A stretch of DNA of 64,000 nucleotides from Polyodon spathula (Eukaryota; Chordata; Actinopteri; Acipenseriformes; Polyodontidae). Location of the stretch: contig NC_054548.1 of assembly GCF_017654505.1 (NCBI RefSeq), positions 30,580,274 to 30,644,273 of the forward strand, given 5' to 3'. This document shows, one piece after another, positions 11,807-25,169 of this stretch (position 1 is the first letter of the stretch; the number at the start of each line of letters is the position of its first letter). The notes under the pieces are model-generated. The model was given only the letters and a program-made list of their open reading frames with translations. It ran no database searches and had not been told where the DNA came from. The position numbers were made by a program, and so were the translations under genes.

Positions 11807-14219
11807 TACTTAAGGTTTTTGATGTTTTTTATTACTTTATTTTATATCTGATGCTTATCTAACTTAAATCTCTGTTAATAATATTAATATGCTTGTTAAT
11901 ATACTTTTATAAAACAATTACCAATTTAGGATTTCAAAATGTTCCTAACAAGTAACATTTACTTAAGATTTGAATATGCTGTTTCACTACAATGTTAGGT
12001 ATAAAAATACTTGTATAAAAATTGTTACAAATGCAAAGCTCCAGTCTGTAATTGTGTTACTCATTATTATGCTCTTATGCCAAGACACACACAACATGTT
12101 TTGGTTGAAGTCCATCTTTGCCCAGGAAACAGAGGTCTGCAGAGTCAGCGGTTGCTGAGGGATATGATCAGTATGGTTTTAGCCATTGCTTAGAGATTAC
12201 AAAATTTGCTGTCAATAAATCTTTTTTTTCTTGCAATGAATATGCTTTTATATACTGTATTACAATTATTATAAAGTCTGTTCTGTACTTATTGCTAAAT
12301 AAATAAAAAGTTTGAATTCACACTGACTACAAATGCAAAAGAACGCAGTGGAATTGATTTTGAGAGCGCTGTGCTGTATGTTGTACTCTTAATGTAATAG
12401 TTCACAAATATAAATATAATATTAAATGGTCAAACACTTTGAAAAAACAAGCTGTTGAGTCAGGATAATAGATCAAAACATCCTTTTATTAACTGTAACT
12501 GTATAATTGGGGCCAGTGCTAGCTTGTTAAGCACAATATTTTCTTGAAATAAAACTACTTTAAATCAGAACAAACATGTACAAACATAAAATATCCAGCA
12601 CATTACCTGACTCATCATTCACTAAAAATACACTGGCTTTTGTCACCAGATTAATACAAAATCACATCACATATTGCAAATGTCTTTCATTTATAAAATC
12701 AGTATAACCAACATTTTCCAAAACAATATGCTTTCTGTATCGCTGCTGCTTTTTTACATGTATTAAATAATCTATTTTTCTCTAATTCATTTAAAAACAG
12801 AATATTTTGTGTATGTACAGCAACCATAAATAATTATGTTGGTTACCAGAGTGATAAATGATATGTTACATGTAAATAAGTTCATTCTTATCCTAATTTT
12901 CTAATACAAACATCTCTTCGTATTCAAATTCATCTTCACATTGGAAAATGCTGATACACACGTGTGGTGTAGTGAGTGTCCACGTGTGTTTAACATGGCT
13001 GCTGCACAACAGGAATTTCATTTGGAAATGCTAGTTGTGTGTAATTTTGAAACTGTAAACCTAAAAAACAGTTTTCCAATAATACTGACACATCAGTAGC
13101 CTCCTGTGTCCTGCATTCTCTACTTGTAGAAAGGGTTTCAGTGACCAATTGTGTACAGATCTTTTAAAGTCTTCTGTTGCTGTGGGTGCCCTTCTCAATC
13201 ACTGCAATGCCCCTGAAAATGCATGTCTATTCACGCAGTGTCCTTTCAGCTACAACAACTAGAGACACCTGTATTAGAAGTGTTTGGATCCAAACAATAA
13301 CATGATTACATGATTTTCATGGTTAAGTCACACCAGCGAGGAAAAAAGACTAACAAAAAAACAGTGAACATGGGCCTTTCAAGCACATGGATTTTTACTG
13401 TGCGTAATAAAGCCATCTCTGGAAAGAATCCAGAAAAAAATAGAAAGCCTTGAACAATCTGCAAAACAAATTGCAAAACATTATCATTTTTTTAAGGCAT
13501 TAGTTTAAATTTGTTTACAATACTTACAAGTGGTTTTCTTTCAGGTTTAAAAAATATGATTTATTGTAACGAAACTTGAGTATGTTTAAATTTCTATTAT
13601 CCCCTTATATTAAAACAATAGGAAATAATATTTTACACAGTATTACAATGTTTATTATCATTATTTGTCCATCTTATAAAGATACATTTTAGTTTTTTCA
13701 GTACATCCATAAATGCAACACAGCAACTCTGCATTTTGTATGTTACACATGAAAACAAGATTTCTGAGTTTATGTTAAACTGAGTAGAATATGTGCTATT
13801 AAAACTGAACAAAAGTGGTCTCATAGATTAGTGATAGAAGCCAATGTCTGGCTTCAGTGCAGAGCTATGTCCTCACAGGCTCGAATTTAGGCTGCTGGTT
13901 GACAACAAAAACAGCATTTTCTGAATAAATAAAGTTGTATTAAGTTAGACAGTGCTGTTTCTTTCTGTGGCCAATACTTGGACTTATATATGAATCCTGT
14001 GCAAAACTACTCAACATCCTACACTTTGTCCTTGACTTGTTTAGTGGTCTTGGTGCCCTCTACAAATTTATAGAACTAAAGGCCATTTATGGCCTTGCCC
14101 TTTTTTTGCCAATTTAGAGCCCTGATATTGATATGTTTTTGTTGCTCTTTTAGCCAAAAAAATTTGATGCCTGTGATAGGTCATCATCATCTACTTTTTC
14201 ATAATACTGGTGTTTTATA
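11636..14219 (+). other. Presumed 3' UTR and downstream DNA of KCTD12
   Basis: AT-rich non-coding sequence follows the stop. Possible poly(A) signals AATAAA occur near 12299-12306, 12548 and 13925. The human gene has a long 3' UTR, so a multi-kilobase UTR is plausible here, but its end cannot be chosen from sequence. No gene-like open frame is present. Confidence 0.5.
11767..11805. repeat. (GT)n microsatellite
   Basis: About 19 GT units follow a short ATATAT run, 130 bases after the KCTD12 stop, so it probably lies in the 3' UTR. Confidence 0.95.
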
Positions 14220-14793
14220 CCGTATTCCTTCGAATTTAAGACTTATTTAATAATTTAAGAATTTTAATACTTTTTAAGACTATTTTTTCTTCTCAAAAAC
14301 AAAATACGTGACTGCCCGAGTAAACAAAAAGCAAGAGAACTGACTGTTGAGAAAAGATGAATAAAAACGTCACCGCCCGATCTCGAATCATCCATGACAT
14401 ACAGACAGCCATTTTCTAAGAAGTGTAATTAACTTCCTGAAGAATTAGACGAGAAGCTTTTGAAATTTCTGTATTTTGTTATTAGGCTCAGTTTAACTAT
14501 CATTACCAGCTTATTCCCCCTTATCTTCGACATACCAAGCAATACACAAAAATGGAGAAAAGCAGGTGTGAGTAATCATGACTGGAAATGAGAAGTGGCA
14601 CATAACTATAATGCTCAGTGTGACAGCAGACAGCCACAGACTACCTCCAAATGTCGTTTTCGTATATGCGTAATTGAGTTTGTATCTTTGTAAATGCATC
14701 TTTATTTGATGTTTTATTTTTTCCTCAAATTGAGGATGGGAAATTTGGGCTTTGACTTAAATTCAAGGGCATTCTAAATTCAAAGGAATACAG
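14220..14793. mobile_element. pogo/Tigger-like MITE
   Basis: The 574-bp segment has inverted ends CCGTATTCCTTCGAATTTA and, at the right, the complement of CTGTATTCCTTTGAATTTA, with TA on both flanks (14218-14219 and 14794-14795). This is the end structure of TA-targeting Tc1/mariner-pogo MITEs. No transposase frame is inside, so it is non-autonomous. The superfamily label rests on end resemblance only. Confidence 0.65.
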
Positions 14794-14795
14794 TA

Positions 14796-15742
<947 letters not shown>

Positions 15743-16000
15743 TGCAATGCACATACTGTAGTGATTCAAACAAACAAACAAAAAAAAATATGATATCTGG
15801 AAATTAAAGTTGCAGCTGCACACTTATTATGATGTCATTATCATATCAAGTGGACGTATATAATTGGCACAGCTGTAGGATATTTCCGGATGTCTGCCAA
15901 AACTGCAATGGCAGTGATTTGTTCAGATTTCTTTTCACTTTATATGCCGGGAAAATTCAGCTAGCAGCTTTTATGTTTAGAGAAGGCTATCAGTGGCAGC

Positions 16001-16120
16001 ATATATGCATGGCTTGAAAGTCGCTATGTACAGTACCAGCCAATATGCATGGCCTGAAAGTCACTTTGTACTGTACCAGCATATATGCATGGCTTGAAAG
16101 TCACTATGTATAGTACCAGT
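16001..16120. repeat. 40-bp tandem repeat, exactly three units
   Basis: Units 16001-16040, 16041-16080 and 16081-16120 each carry ATATGCATGGCYTGAAAGTC and end GTACCAG(C/T). All three are exactly 40 bp with only scattered changes. Confidence 0.9.
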
Positions 16121-16340
16121 TTATATTCATTATATCAAAACTGGTCCAAATATTTGCTTCTCAGTTTGTTTAGGATGGTCTAAACACAAACCTGGACTGT
16201 TTACAAGTTCCAGGAACTGGAAATAAAGCCAATGTTTGCTGCTAATTTTATATATTCAAACAGTTCCAACCTGCCTTAACACCAGAACTATTTCTTTCTA
16301 GTTGTATTATTCATCTACCAATTAAACTGTGTCATATATA

Positions 16341-16450
16341 CAGTATTGTATACTGTACATTACCAAAGAAGGAAGACTTATTGTAATACAGGCATTCTTT
16401 TTTTTTTAGTTCACATCATTTATTGCTTCAGCTAAAGTAAGAAGAGAGTG
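16341..16450. repeat. Direct repeat copy 1 (about 105 bp)
   Basis: Shares GTACATTACCA, ACTTATTGTAATACAGGC, ATTGCTTCAG and AAGAGAGT, in the same order and spacing, with 16775-16876. This is a diverged direct duplication separated by about 430 bp. Confidence 0.6.
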
Positions 16451-16774
16451 GAGTCATGAAGAAAGCAGTCTATCAGACAAGTAAAGAGATAGTAAATCAT
16501 ACTCTTCCTGTAAGGTGTTGGTCACTATACCATCATTTCTCAGCCCTCTACCCTGTGGCGTGTCTTGACGGTTTCTTTTAGTCTGCTTATATTATGCTTT
16601 GTGTACATTTGGGATTTTCTATTTTGAACATTTCTTAGACTTGACTTGATGCTAGCCCATGATTTATTTTTATATCCAAACTTGACTTGAATCACAAATT
16701 GGGATAATGTGGCCTTATTATTACATATGTTAGTCAAAAAACATGGGGAAAAATATTTATAAAAGCTGCTGTAT

Positions 16775-16876
16775 GTTTTGTACATTACCACGTTCTACTG
16801 ATGTATTACTTATTGTAATACAGGCCTTATTGTTTTTATTTCTACATTCATTGCTTCAGTCAAAATAGAAAGAGAG
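16775..16876. repeat. Direct repeat copy 2 (about 100 bp)
   Basis: Second copy of the block at 16341-16450, in the same orientation. It could mark the ends of an unrecognised insertion between them or a simple segmental duplication. Confidence 0.6.
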
Positions 16877-17760
16877 TTAACGGAACATTATTTTGCATTT
16901 AATTTATATCTAAGTACAGACATGAGGCATTTCTATGTTTCTCGAAAACCAGGAGATGAGAGTCACAGTTAGATGCACCATTTTTGATGTGTCCAGAAAA
17001 ATAATTTGAATGGCGCTGAAGCAGCTGGGATAACTGTAGCAATACCCTCGATTTCAGGCCTGTACTGTCATGGTAGTTCCCTCCATCCTTCATTCCGACT
17101 TGGACAGTGTAACTGCTGTGAGTCCCAATTACATAGATATAGAAATATGTATGTTATTATAGCTCTAGTGACTGTATTTTGTGTTTGTCAGAAACTGCTT
17201 CAAACATTCTCTACTAACATTAAGTAATAAATATATCCTTGTTCAAAGCTTCCATTATTTGCTACCATAAAAAAATGTACTTTTTAAAATATGGTTCACT
17301 ACTGATCTGGTTCTCAGTCAGTGGTTTGAGATTTTCTTGATCCCAAGAGGAATACACAGCAGCAATTCTATCAGCTATTGACCAAAAAATACACTTGAAA
17401 GCAAAAAAATAAACTTGGCCAAGGCATTTATTGTTTTATTTTTATTAATTTGAAGTTTTTTATGTTTATAGAAATATGACTATATGTATTAACTGCAAGA
17501 TTGAAAATCATGTTCAAATACAGTAAAGTATAATAGTATTTTGCAACATAAACAATCTGTAAAGGAAAAAAAAGGTTTTGACATTTAAATTTAATATAGG
17601 GCAGTGCCTTTTATGTTTTATAAACCCCTATTCTTTGAAAGGAGAAAAATCTCTGTTTATTTTTTTAATTTTTTCTAGAAACAAACCACTAGAAGTGCTT
17701 TATAATTTGAGACAAGTTGTTTGTTACAGTAAATTTAATCCAAACAATGTCATTTAATCG

Positions 17761-17761
<1 letters not shown>

Positions 17762-17822
<61 letters not shown>
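17762..17822. repeat. (AT)n microsatellite
   Basis: About 30 uninterrupted AT units in AT-rich DNA. Confidence 0.95.
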
Positions 17823-17825
<3 letters not shown>

Positions 17826-20065
17826 AGGTTTAATTTCAAGGCCGTTCCAATAAGTTTATTCTAAAATGATCAAATTAGATGAGTCAGTGTCGACTATATA
17901 TAAAAACAAAACAAGCAACAGCTCAACCTTATGACACAAATGACAACAAAAACAAGACTTATTTTTTTCAAGTACTTTTTATGAAGGAGTTATTTATCTT
18001 TTATGGTACATTGTGTATATCAAATCTTAAGTCACCTTAAAGCTGAAAGTGGCAAGTCTAAAAGGGCTATTAATACTTTGAAATATGCCTTTGAAAATAT
18101 CCCCCATTTATTTTACATTGCCATTTTATCATGTATTTTATAATTTAGTGTAGGCCTGTCATTGTTTAGATGAATTGAATAGACCCCTTGTACAGTACCG
18201 TATATATAGTTTTTTTATATTCATTGCCAGGAACTGTTGCTTGTGATGAACTGTAATAGGTAGCTCAAATAATCACCTAGCTGTATCAAATAGAGGAAGT
18301 ATCTAGTGCTGGTTATATAGCACTTAAATAATTCCATCATACAAAAACAATAACATCTATAGGAAGTTCAAATCTGCTTCAGTACTGACTAAGCTTAGCA
18401 CCCATAAAAGATGCACTATACATTTGCATAAAGGTGCATGAAGGGATAAAGGTTGATCATATACACAAATCCTGAACAGAAGCAGCAGCCTTTTTAGTGT
18501 TGACAGGAGTAGAGCATTAATATCTATATCAAATGCCTTTGATACTGTAGGTCAACATGAACTGCACAGGAGTGGAGGCCTTGATCTATAGGGGATCTGA
18601 TGTTGTTTGTGACCTTTTCTCGGGAAGCTGTTTATCTGTGACAAACTAACAGTGATTTGTCTTGCCGCTTATTGACTGGCACAAAGCACACTCTCTGAGG
18701 GGAGTTAGGGTAAACGAGATCCTGCAGCAGTTTTGAATTTGTACAGGTTGTGGTACTCAATTTAAAGGTAGAGCAGATTCTGTACAGCAGGGTTTTAAGC
18801 AGAGCCCTGTGGTTCAAATGACTTGCTGCTCTAGGAAAGAGCATCGACATTAAGTTTACACTTTGTTGAGATATTATCAGATCAAATCATGTTTTTAAAA
18901 TGTCAATAAGTAGAGCAAAGGTATTCCTCCTAGCTTTCTAAAAGTTCCAAGTCTGTAAATGACTGTGCTTTATTTTTAGTTTAGGTTTTTAAAAACAAGA
19001 AGAAGAAAAAAACCCTCCTTTCTTGGAAGTTCCTCTTGTATTTACATTACAGGAAATGTGTTGAGGATGCTGTTCGAATTTGCATGTGTTGTGTTTGTCT
19101 TCTGTCTACTTTACGGTTACATCAATAGGGGAGCCAGACAAATGTAGCATTTCCCTTTTTTCAATAGTTTATTGTGTGGTATAAGCATTGCTGGGAGGAG
19201 TATGTTAGATATTTGAAATTAGAAATCATGGATTGGGAAATCTGTGTGTAGTTCAGTTTACTGTTTGAAATTTAAACTGTTTTAACAGGGCTGGCATGAC
19301 TATAACGCATATAGTACTGTAGGAAAATATGACAGTGACCATGTACACCAACCGGACGGTATAAGAGAATGTCTTTGTACTGGGAACTATAACTTATGAG
19401 TTCACAGAACTTCAAAGTGTAAATAATAGGAAATCAGTCTTTGTGAAAGCAGACATTAACAGAAGTAGGTTCCTAAGGAAGCAACTGTTTTTAGACTTTG
19501 TGGTTTTATCAAGTGTACAGGTTGCAAGACACATGGGGTAATTGAATTTGAGTGGAATTAGAATTAACAGAAGGACACAAACACGTTTTCCTTGCAGTGC
19601 GGTAAAGAGTGGTTTCAATACAGAATTTGGGTTATGTACACACTCTTTGGTTCTTTGGCAGCATTCACTAACATTTTTCACAGGTTTAGAATAGGTGTGT
19701 TTGTAAACCACATTCCTCCTGAATGTTATCTTGGAAAAAGGGGTATTGAACACAAAAAAAGTCTAGCAAATTGTGTTGGGCCCAATACTCAGTATGTCTG
19801 TGTGTTTGGGCAAGGTGCTTAGCATACCCCAAAGACCTTGTACAAAGTGAGTTTGTATGAAGTAGTACCTGGATTTGAATATATCGTTACACATGATATA
19901 ATGTTTCAGTTTTGCAATAAAATATAATAGAATATTAGGTCAGCACCATTTATGATCTGAAGTACCTTTGCACTTTATAACAGAATAGATTAGATATAGC
20001 ATTATTCTAAATGCTGCCAATGAGCAACTGTTGTAATTCTACAACTATAGCTAAAAAAACAAAAA
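17823..20065. other. Long non-coding stretch
   Basis: AT-rich single-copy-looking DNA with only short open frames (up to 113 codons) that show no protein family signature. No RNA gene or repeat recognised. Confidence 0.5.
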
Positions 20066-20070
20066 AACTA

Positions 20071-20560
20071 TGTGCCATTGTCGTCAGATGCAAGTGGTGT
20101 GGGAAACAAAGTGAATGTCCAAACAGTGTTTCTCCCAAAATGGTCCGTGTTTATTATAATAAACAGAAGCAGTCCACCCCTCTACCAGTAATGGTATCGG
20201 GGGTAACATGGAGGGCTCACTTCTCTTCTATAAAACACAAAACACACACGTAACAAAAAACAACAAACAATACAGGCTCCGGCCATCTGTTTACGTTTGT
20301 CAGTGCTAGGCATCGTACCAACGCAGCTGCTTCTCCTTTGTACCCACAAAGTCCTCCTTGCAATCAACCAGTCGCCATGGTTTCTCCAATAGAGGGCCGT
20401 CCCGCAGCTGATTGCAATGGAGTTTTTCCGGGTACGTGCAACTATACACTCCCCCTAATATGGCCAGCTTCCTGTTTCCACCTACCGTCAAGGCGGCCCA
20501 TCTAGGAGGCATACCACCATCCTAACACAACGCACTTTCTAGTCGGGAGGGAGATTTACA
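20071..20560 (-). mobile_element. LTR-like fragment ending in a shared 19-bp terminus
   Basis: The right end carries GTCGGGAGGGAGATTTACA (20542-20560), identical over 19 bases to 27213-27231. Read on the minus strand both segments begin TGTAAATCTCCC, a plausible LTR start. The left limit at TGTGCCATTG (20071) is a guess, and no target duplication was found. The bodies of the two copies are only loosely similar. Confidence 0.4.
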
Positions 20561-20570
20561 ACATTGATCC

Positions 20571-21385
20571 TTTCTTTTTTATCACAGCCATATTTTCAAA
20601 TCATGTTTAGCATATTTACTACAGTCTGTAATTAACTCCTATTGTTTTAAAGGAGTAAAACCCCTATAGCTTTATAAAACAAGTATAAAAATATCAATGT
20701 AAATAACATATCTTAAGCTCTTTCAAGTTGTTTGTTTCTCAGTTTTCACCTTTCAAAAAACAGGAGTTAATTAAATGTAAACGTTTTGAAAATATGCGTT
20801 CTCTTTTATTGTACCACAGGGAAGTAAAAAAGGTAGACCTAACAAAAGATTGTTTTCATAGAAACAGATTGGGTTTCTACGGTGTGTTTTTGACCAATTA
20901 ATAACAAGTGCGTGCAAATTCTTCTTGTGAAAGATGACACTTCATTCACAGACAGACAATATTTTATGACCATACGCACATATATAGCTCCCTGACACAG
21001 CTTTAGCTAGCTACAGTGTTTTTCATTGTAGCTGTGATTCGACATTTTACATGTAGCTGGTAATCTTGCCTAAGATAAGTACTGTAGTGTTTATCACTGC
21101 TTCAAAGCTTCACGGTTCAACAAGTGTATGAGAACTTCTCACCTAGCTGTCTTTGTTGTATTTACTGTAAATCTGCAATCTGTATTGACAATAATAAAGT
21201 GCAATGAGTTCCACAACGTGGATTGAAACCAGCCACTGAAGCGTTGCTACTTCTTTCTAATAAAGTAGCCGGGCCCTGTAATACATGTGAAACATTCCAG
21301 AGCTTTTCCTCAGCCTCTATTTCTGTACAAGTTTAATGTAATGCATAGTACTTCTACAGTATATACAGTACTGTACACAGCAATA
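20571..21385. other. Non-coding stretch
   Basis: AT-rich sequence between the LTR-like fragment and a SINE. Nothing recognised. Confidence 0.45.
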
Positions 21386-21390
21386 TCACA

Positions 21391-21620
21391 CTACTGGCTA
21401 AAGAAAAGGGCTTGCAACCAGGAGGTCCCTGGGTCACATCCCAGATCACTCACTGACTGATTGTGTGACCTTGAGCAAGTCACTTAACCTCCTTGTGCTC
21501 CACCTTTTGGGTGAGACATTGTTGTGACTCTGCAGCTGATGCATAGTTCACACACCATAGCCTCTGTAAGTCACCTTGGATAAAGATGTCTGCTAAATAA
21601 TTAAATACTAATAACAATAC
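21391..21620 (+). mobile_element. tRNA-derived SINE with CORE-like body and L2-type tail
   Basis: A B-box-like GGGTCACATCCC (21431-21442) is followed by GTGTGACCTTGAGCAAGTCA, the body typical of CORE/MIR-like SINEs, and then by TAAGTCACCTTGGATAAAGA and GTCTGCTAAATAA, the tail that many fish SINEs share with L2-type LINEs. It ends in an AT-rich short repeat near 21620. The order head-core-tail is complete. Confidence 0.8.
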
Positions 21621-23025
21621 TGTGCTGATGGCTGCAGTGTTCCTCCCTATCACAAATTCTTGCTTCCTGTGACTACTTTCTGTTCCCTAATTTAAAAAAG
21701 AATGCATTGCGCATTAGAAAACTGGGTAAATAAGTTTCATCCAGTTGTCCAAAGCACTGTTGTATAGTGCGCTTAGCTTTATTTAGGATGCATACAACTA
21801 GTTGCAGACTCATTTTTGACAGCTTTTCATTGAATCACTAAAGGTTACTGCTCTATCTGTGCACTTGCATTTTATATTTGATGCAAAATCTACTATACCT
21901 TTAAAAACACATACTTTTTGGTGGATTGTCTTTGAAACAAGCTTTACAATAAGTATATGTACATGCACTTAGTATTGTGCAAACAAGCACATTGAATATG
22001 TATTCTGCATATTGCTTATACACAATATGGAATATGCCATTCCTGTAGAAATCTCAGTTTACATCCAACAGGTAGTTTGTTGAAGTTTAGAGCACTTGTC
22101 TGTTGCACCATCTTCTGGCAGATTTCCACCTGAATGCTACATACTGCAAAAGAGAGTTTTACAATTTTGCATACTACTAGCATATATTGTATCACCTAGC
22201 AAACGACATACTCATATTTGGAATATGGCCAATCACATGCGGAATGATATAAGTGTAATGTGTATAATGTGGATTTTATATTCTACATAAGTATACTAAT
22301 ACTAACCCAGATTGAAAATGCATGTAAACGTGTTGAATGATACTAACAAAATGTGTCTAGTTCATCCCCCTGCATGAGCCACATCACACAACCAATCAAT
22401 TGCTATTTTACCACAAGTGTAATCATTGAAAAAAGTGAGCTGATTTCCTTTTACTCCAAAATTACTATTTTATTTATTAAAAGGAGAAAAACACCTGTAA
22501 AAGTTACAAAACTAGAAATAAACTCAGAAAAGCTTTGAAAATCAGTCCCATTCTCATTTCCAGTGACCATTAAAGGTCATGCACAGCACTTCATCCAATC
22601 TCACCTTAAAAGAGCCCTTTTAATTCTAGTTAGAGTACAATAGTAGAAATAATACAAAACATCATAAATACATGCCACTGACAAAATAACAATCAGATTC
22701 TAGTGTGAAACTATGTTTAAATGATCTAGCTTTCAAAGAGGGCTTGTCTCTTGATGTATACAACTTAAAATGGTGTGTGTACATAATTGAGTCTATCGAA
22801 TGAGCTATAACAAACATTTTCAATTATAATAGAGTCATGTAAAACTGCTAGTATGGTATTTGAAAAAAAGATTAAAATGAACCGGTTAAAATCAATATTA
22901 GTACATTTTAAACATTTAACCTTTATTACATTTTATTTTCAGAAAAAACAGCATTTGTAGTAATGTATATTAATTCAAGTGCTTTATTTACACCTTATGT
23001 ACACCCTAATTCTTCTTTGTTCCAT
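21621..23025. other. Non-coding stretch
   Basis: AT-rich DNA with no recognised gene, RNA or repeat. Confidence 0.45.
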
Positions 23026-23029
23026 GCTA

Positions 23030-23550
23030 ATTAGATTCAGTCCTTTAAGCCCTGGGATCAGTGTAGCTGCTCTTCTTCTGACTCTCTAGGACCACAATGT
23101 CCCCTTGGACAGTGCATCTCACCAGTTCATTATTCAACCTCATTTGTATTCCTCATTTTTGGCTATATACCCAAGCATTCTGTTTGCCTTCATGATTGCT
23201 TCCCTGCAGTGTGTATTTACTGACAGTGATGAGTCTATTGCAACATCAAGGTCTTTCTCTTGGTAGGCCTGTTCTAGTTCCATTTGGTATTTGGATTGTA
23301 TATTTTTGTGACCAGCTTGTAACACTTTATGTTTGTTAACAATGAATTTAATTTGCCACGTTTCTATCCCGTTCTGTATGCAGTCTAAATCTTTTGGGAT
23401 TTCCTTTGTGGCTCTTGGTGTGTTGGCCCCAACCTTTGTGTCTTCTGAAAATCTGTGAAGTTTGCAAATGAGTTGATGTAGATAAGAAGCATTAGTGGTC
23501 CAAGGACAGAGCCCTGGGCACCCCACCGAGTGCACTGCTACAGTCAGAGG
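23030..23550 (-). pseudogene. CR1-like LINE reverse transcriptase fragment
   Basis: The minus strand has a frame at 23140-23535 that reads like the C-terminal part of a CR1/L2-group reverse transcriptase: FSEDTKVG, then a helix ending GIETWQIKF and VNKHKVLQAGHKN, then SLSVNTHCREAIMKANRMLGYI. These correspond to the FADDTK.., W.kWqm.FN..KC.vmh.G and ..A..Ka.r.LG.I conserved blocks. The catalytic aspartate pair reads E-D. The copy is a short internal fragment lacking both ends. Confidence 0.7.
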
Positions 23551-24046
23551 TTTCCCCTTAAATAAATTGAAGCTGATATATCACATTTCTAGGGATTTTC
23601 AAACAAAAGATGCAGACTGCATCAGGTCTTGAAGGAATACATTGAACAGAAAGATTTTTAATTATTTTTAAAATTCATAAATATTGTCCATTGGACTTAC
23701 GTTGTCCTTACAAAGGTTAGGTACTGGTATAGTTATTCACAAACCATTAAACACATACTTCATGTTTTAAAATGCTGCAAAGTTAAAAGTTTGTAACTGT
23801 AACTAACTTCCTGAACAACCCCTGATGGCTACTGTCACAATTTCCTGTGTTATCAATGTCTCCATTATAAAAAACAATAAAACAAAACATCAGCTTCCTT
23901 TTTATATCATATGTTGTTGCAAAAACAGTTACACCAATTGTTGCTGTCACTAATAAAGGAGGAAATCTGATGAAAGAATGTAGAATTTGCAGGTTACTGG
24001 TAAAATGCAGTGCTGAGAGTCAACAATTATGTTCTCTTTGTCCCAG

Positions 24047-24170
24047 CCAATTTAAATGAGGATTGGGATTTTTATTGTGACAGTTTTGATCACTGGGATC
24101 AGGAAGAATCATTCCCAGCACCAAAAACAACAGTTTGTGATGTTAATGAAACTCCAAGGGGATTCAAAGG
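24047..24170 (+). other. Candidate orphan exon between good splice sites
   Basis: A pyrimidine-rich tract ending TTGTCCCAG (acceptor at 24046) and a GG/GTATTA donor after 24170 bracket 124 bp that are open in one frame, reading NEDWDFYCDSFDHWDQEES and then VCDVNETPRGFKG. The composition looks more protein-like than its surroundings. I recognise no family and no partner exon, so chance is quite possible. Confidence 0.25.
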
Positions 24171-24373
24171 GTATTACAAGATGCTGTATTGCATCTGCTG
24201 CTTGTCATGTTGATCTGATCTTGTAGTGCCATAGGTAATTCATTCATGACTTCAAACACTCACTCGTTGTGAGATAAAGTATAAAAAAAAAGACAAATTG
24301 ATATTTTAGCTAATGCTTTCCAACAGTGTATGACTGAGTATTTGGATAGCAATAAAGATTTTTAAAAAAAGTA

Positions 24374-24395
24374 GGGGGGGGGGGGGGGGGGGGGG
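24374..24395. repeat. Poly(G) run of 22
   Basis: Twenty-two consecutive G residues on the plus strand, in otherwise AT-rich DNA. Such runs are G-quadruplex-prone and also error-prone in sequencing. Confidence 0.95.
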
Positions 24396-24623
24396 AGTAT
24401 ATAGTGTATAGTGTACTGGCCCATTTGTTATGCCTTCTCTTCACTCCTTCCTCCCGTGCTCGAACCTTCTCTTTCCTTGTCCAGCTACCGGTTATCCTCA
24501 GGACTGTTCAGTATTTTATTGCTTTCTGCCATCTTTTCAAATCCCACTGATTCAACCTGTATTTGTGTATATATATATCTTTTTAGTATTTTCCTTTATT
24601 TAAATTTATTTTATATATATTGC

Positions 24624-25162
24624 TGTGGTAAAGTGCCCACCCCCTGTGTGTATTTTGTGTGGTGTGTTAATGTTGGTGTATAGTCATTGATAAACGGGTC
24701 TGTGTAACACAAGTGTTTAAAATGTATATTTGTATTTAGGCACGAGGATTGCACAGCACTTCACGTGCAAGTAAAAAGTAATAATATGTGAGCACGGGGA
24801 ATTGCACTTTATTAATTCACGTGCAGTTGTACTGCGACTCCAATAGAATGATTGATTAGCAACCGAGTCTCGGTACAACTGTATAAAAGCAGCATGTTTT
24901 CACTCATTCAGTGTTGTGTGTTCGGTGAGTGGAGAATGTGATTGGAGACGGAGGTAATAATAATAATAACAGTAATAATAAGTAAAATATCATCTCACCG
25001 TGTTTGTTTAGTGTTAGTCCGTTTTGTTGGTCTGTTTATTTTGGTTACCAGTGCCGTGTCCTGTGTTTTTGTTTGTCTTACAACCATTTATTTTCTGTCT
25101 GTGCACTATTAAATGTTAAGGGAGACCATTCCTGGTCCCCCACTCCGGCCATCTTTGTGACA
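24624..25162 (+). mobile_element. Solo LTR, family A, plus orientation
   Basis: Begins TGTGGTAAAGTGCCC and ends TTTGTGACA, with ATTGC on both sides (24619-24623 and 25163-25167), a perfect 5-bp target duplication. A TATAAAAG box lies near 24881 and an ATTAAA-type signal near 25107, giving U3-R-U5 order on the plus strand. It is the same family as 3406-4035 in the opposite orientation. No internal genes remain. Confidence 0.88.
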
Positions 25163-25169
25163 ATTGCAT

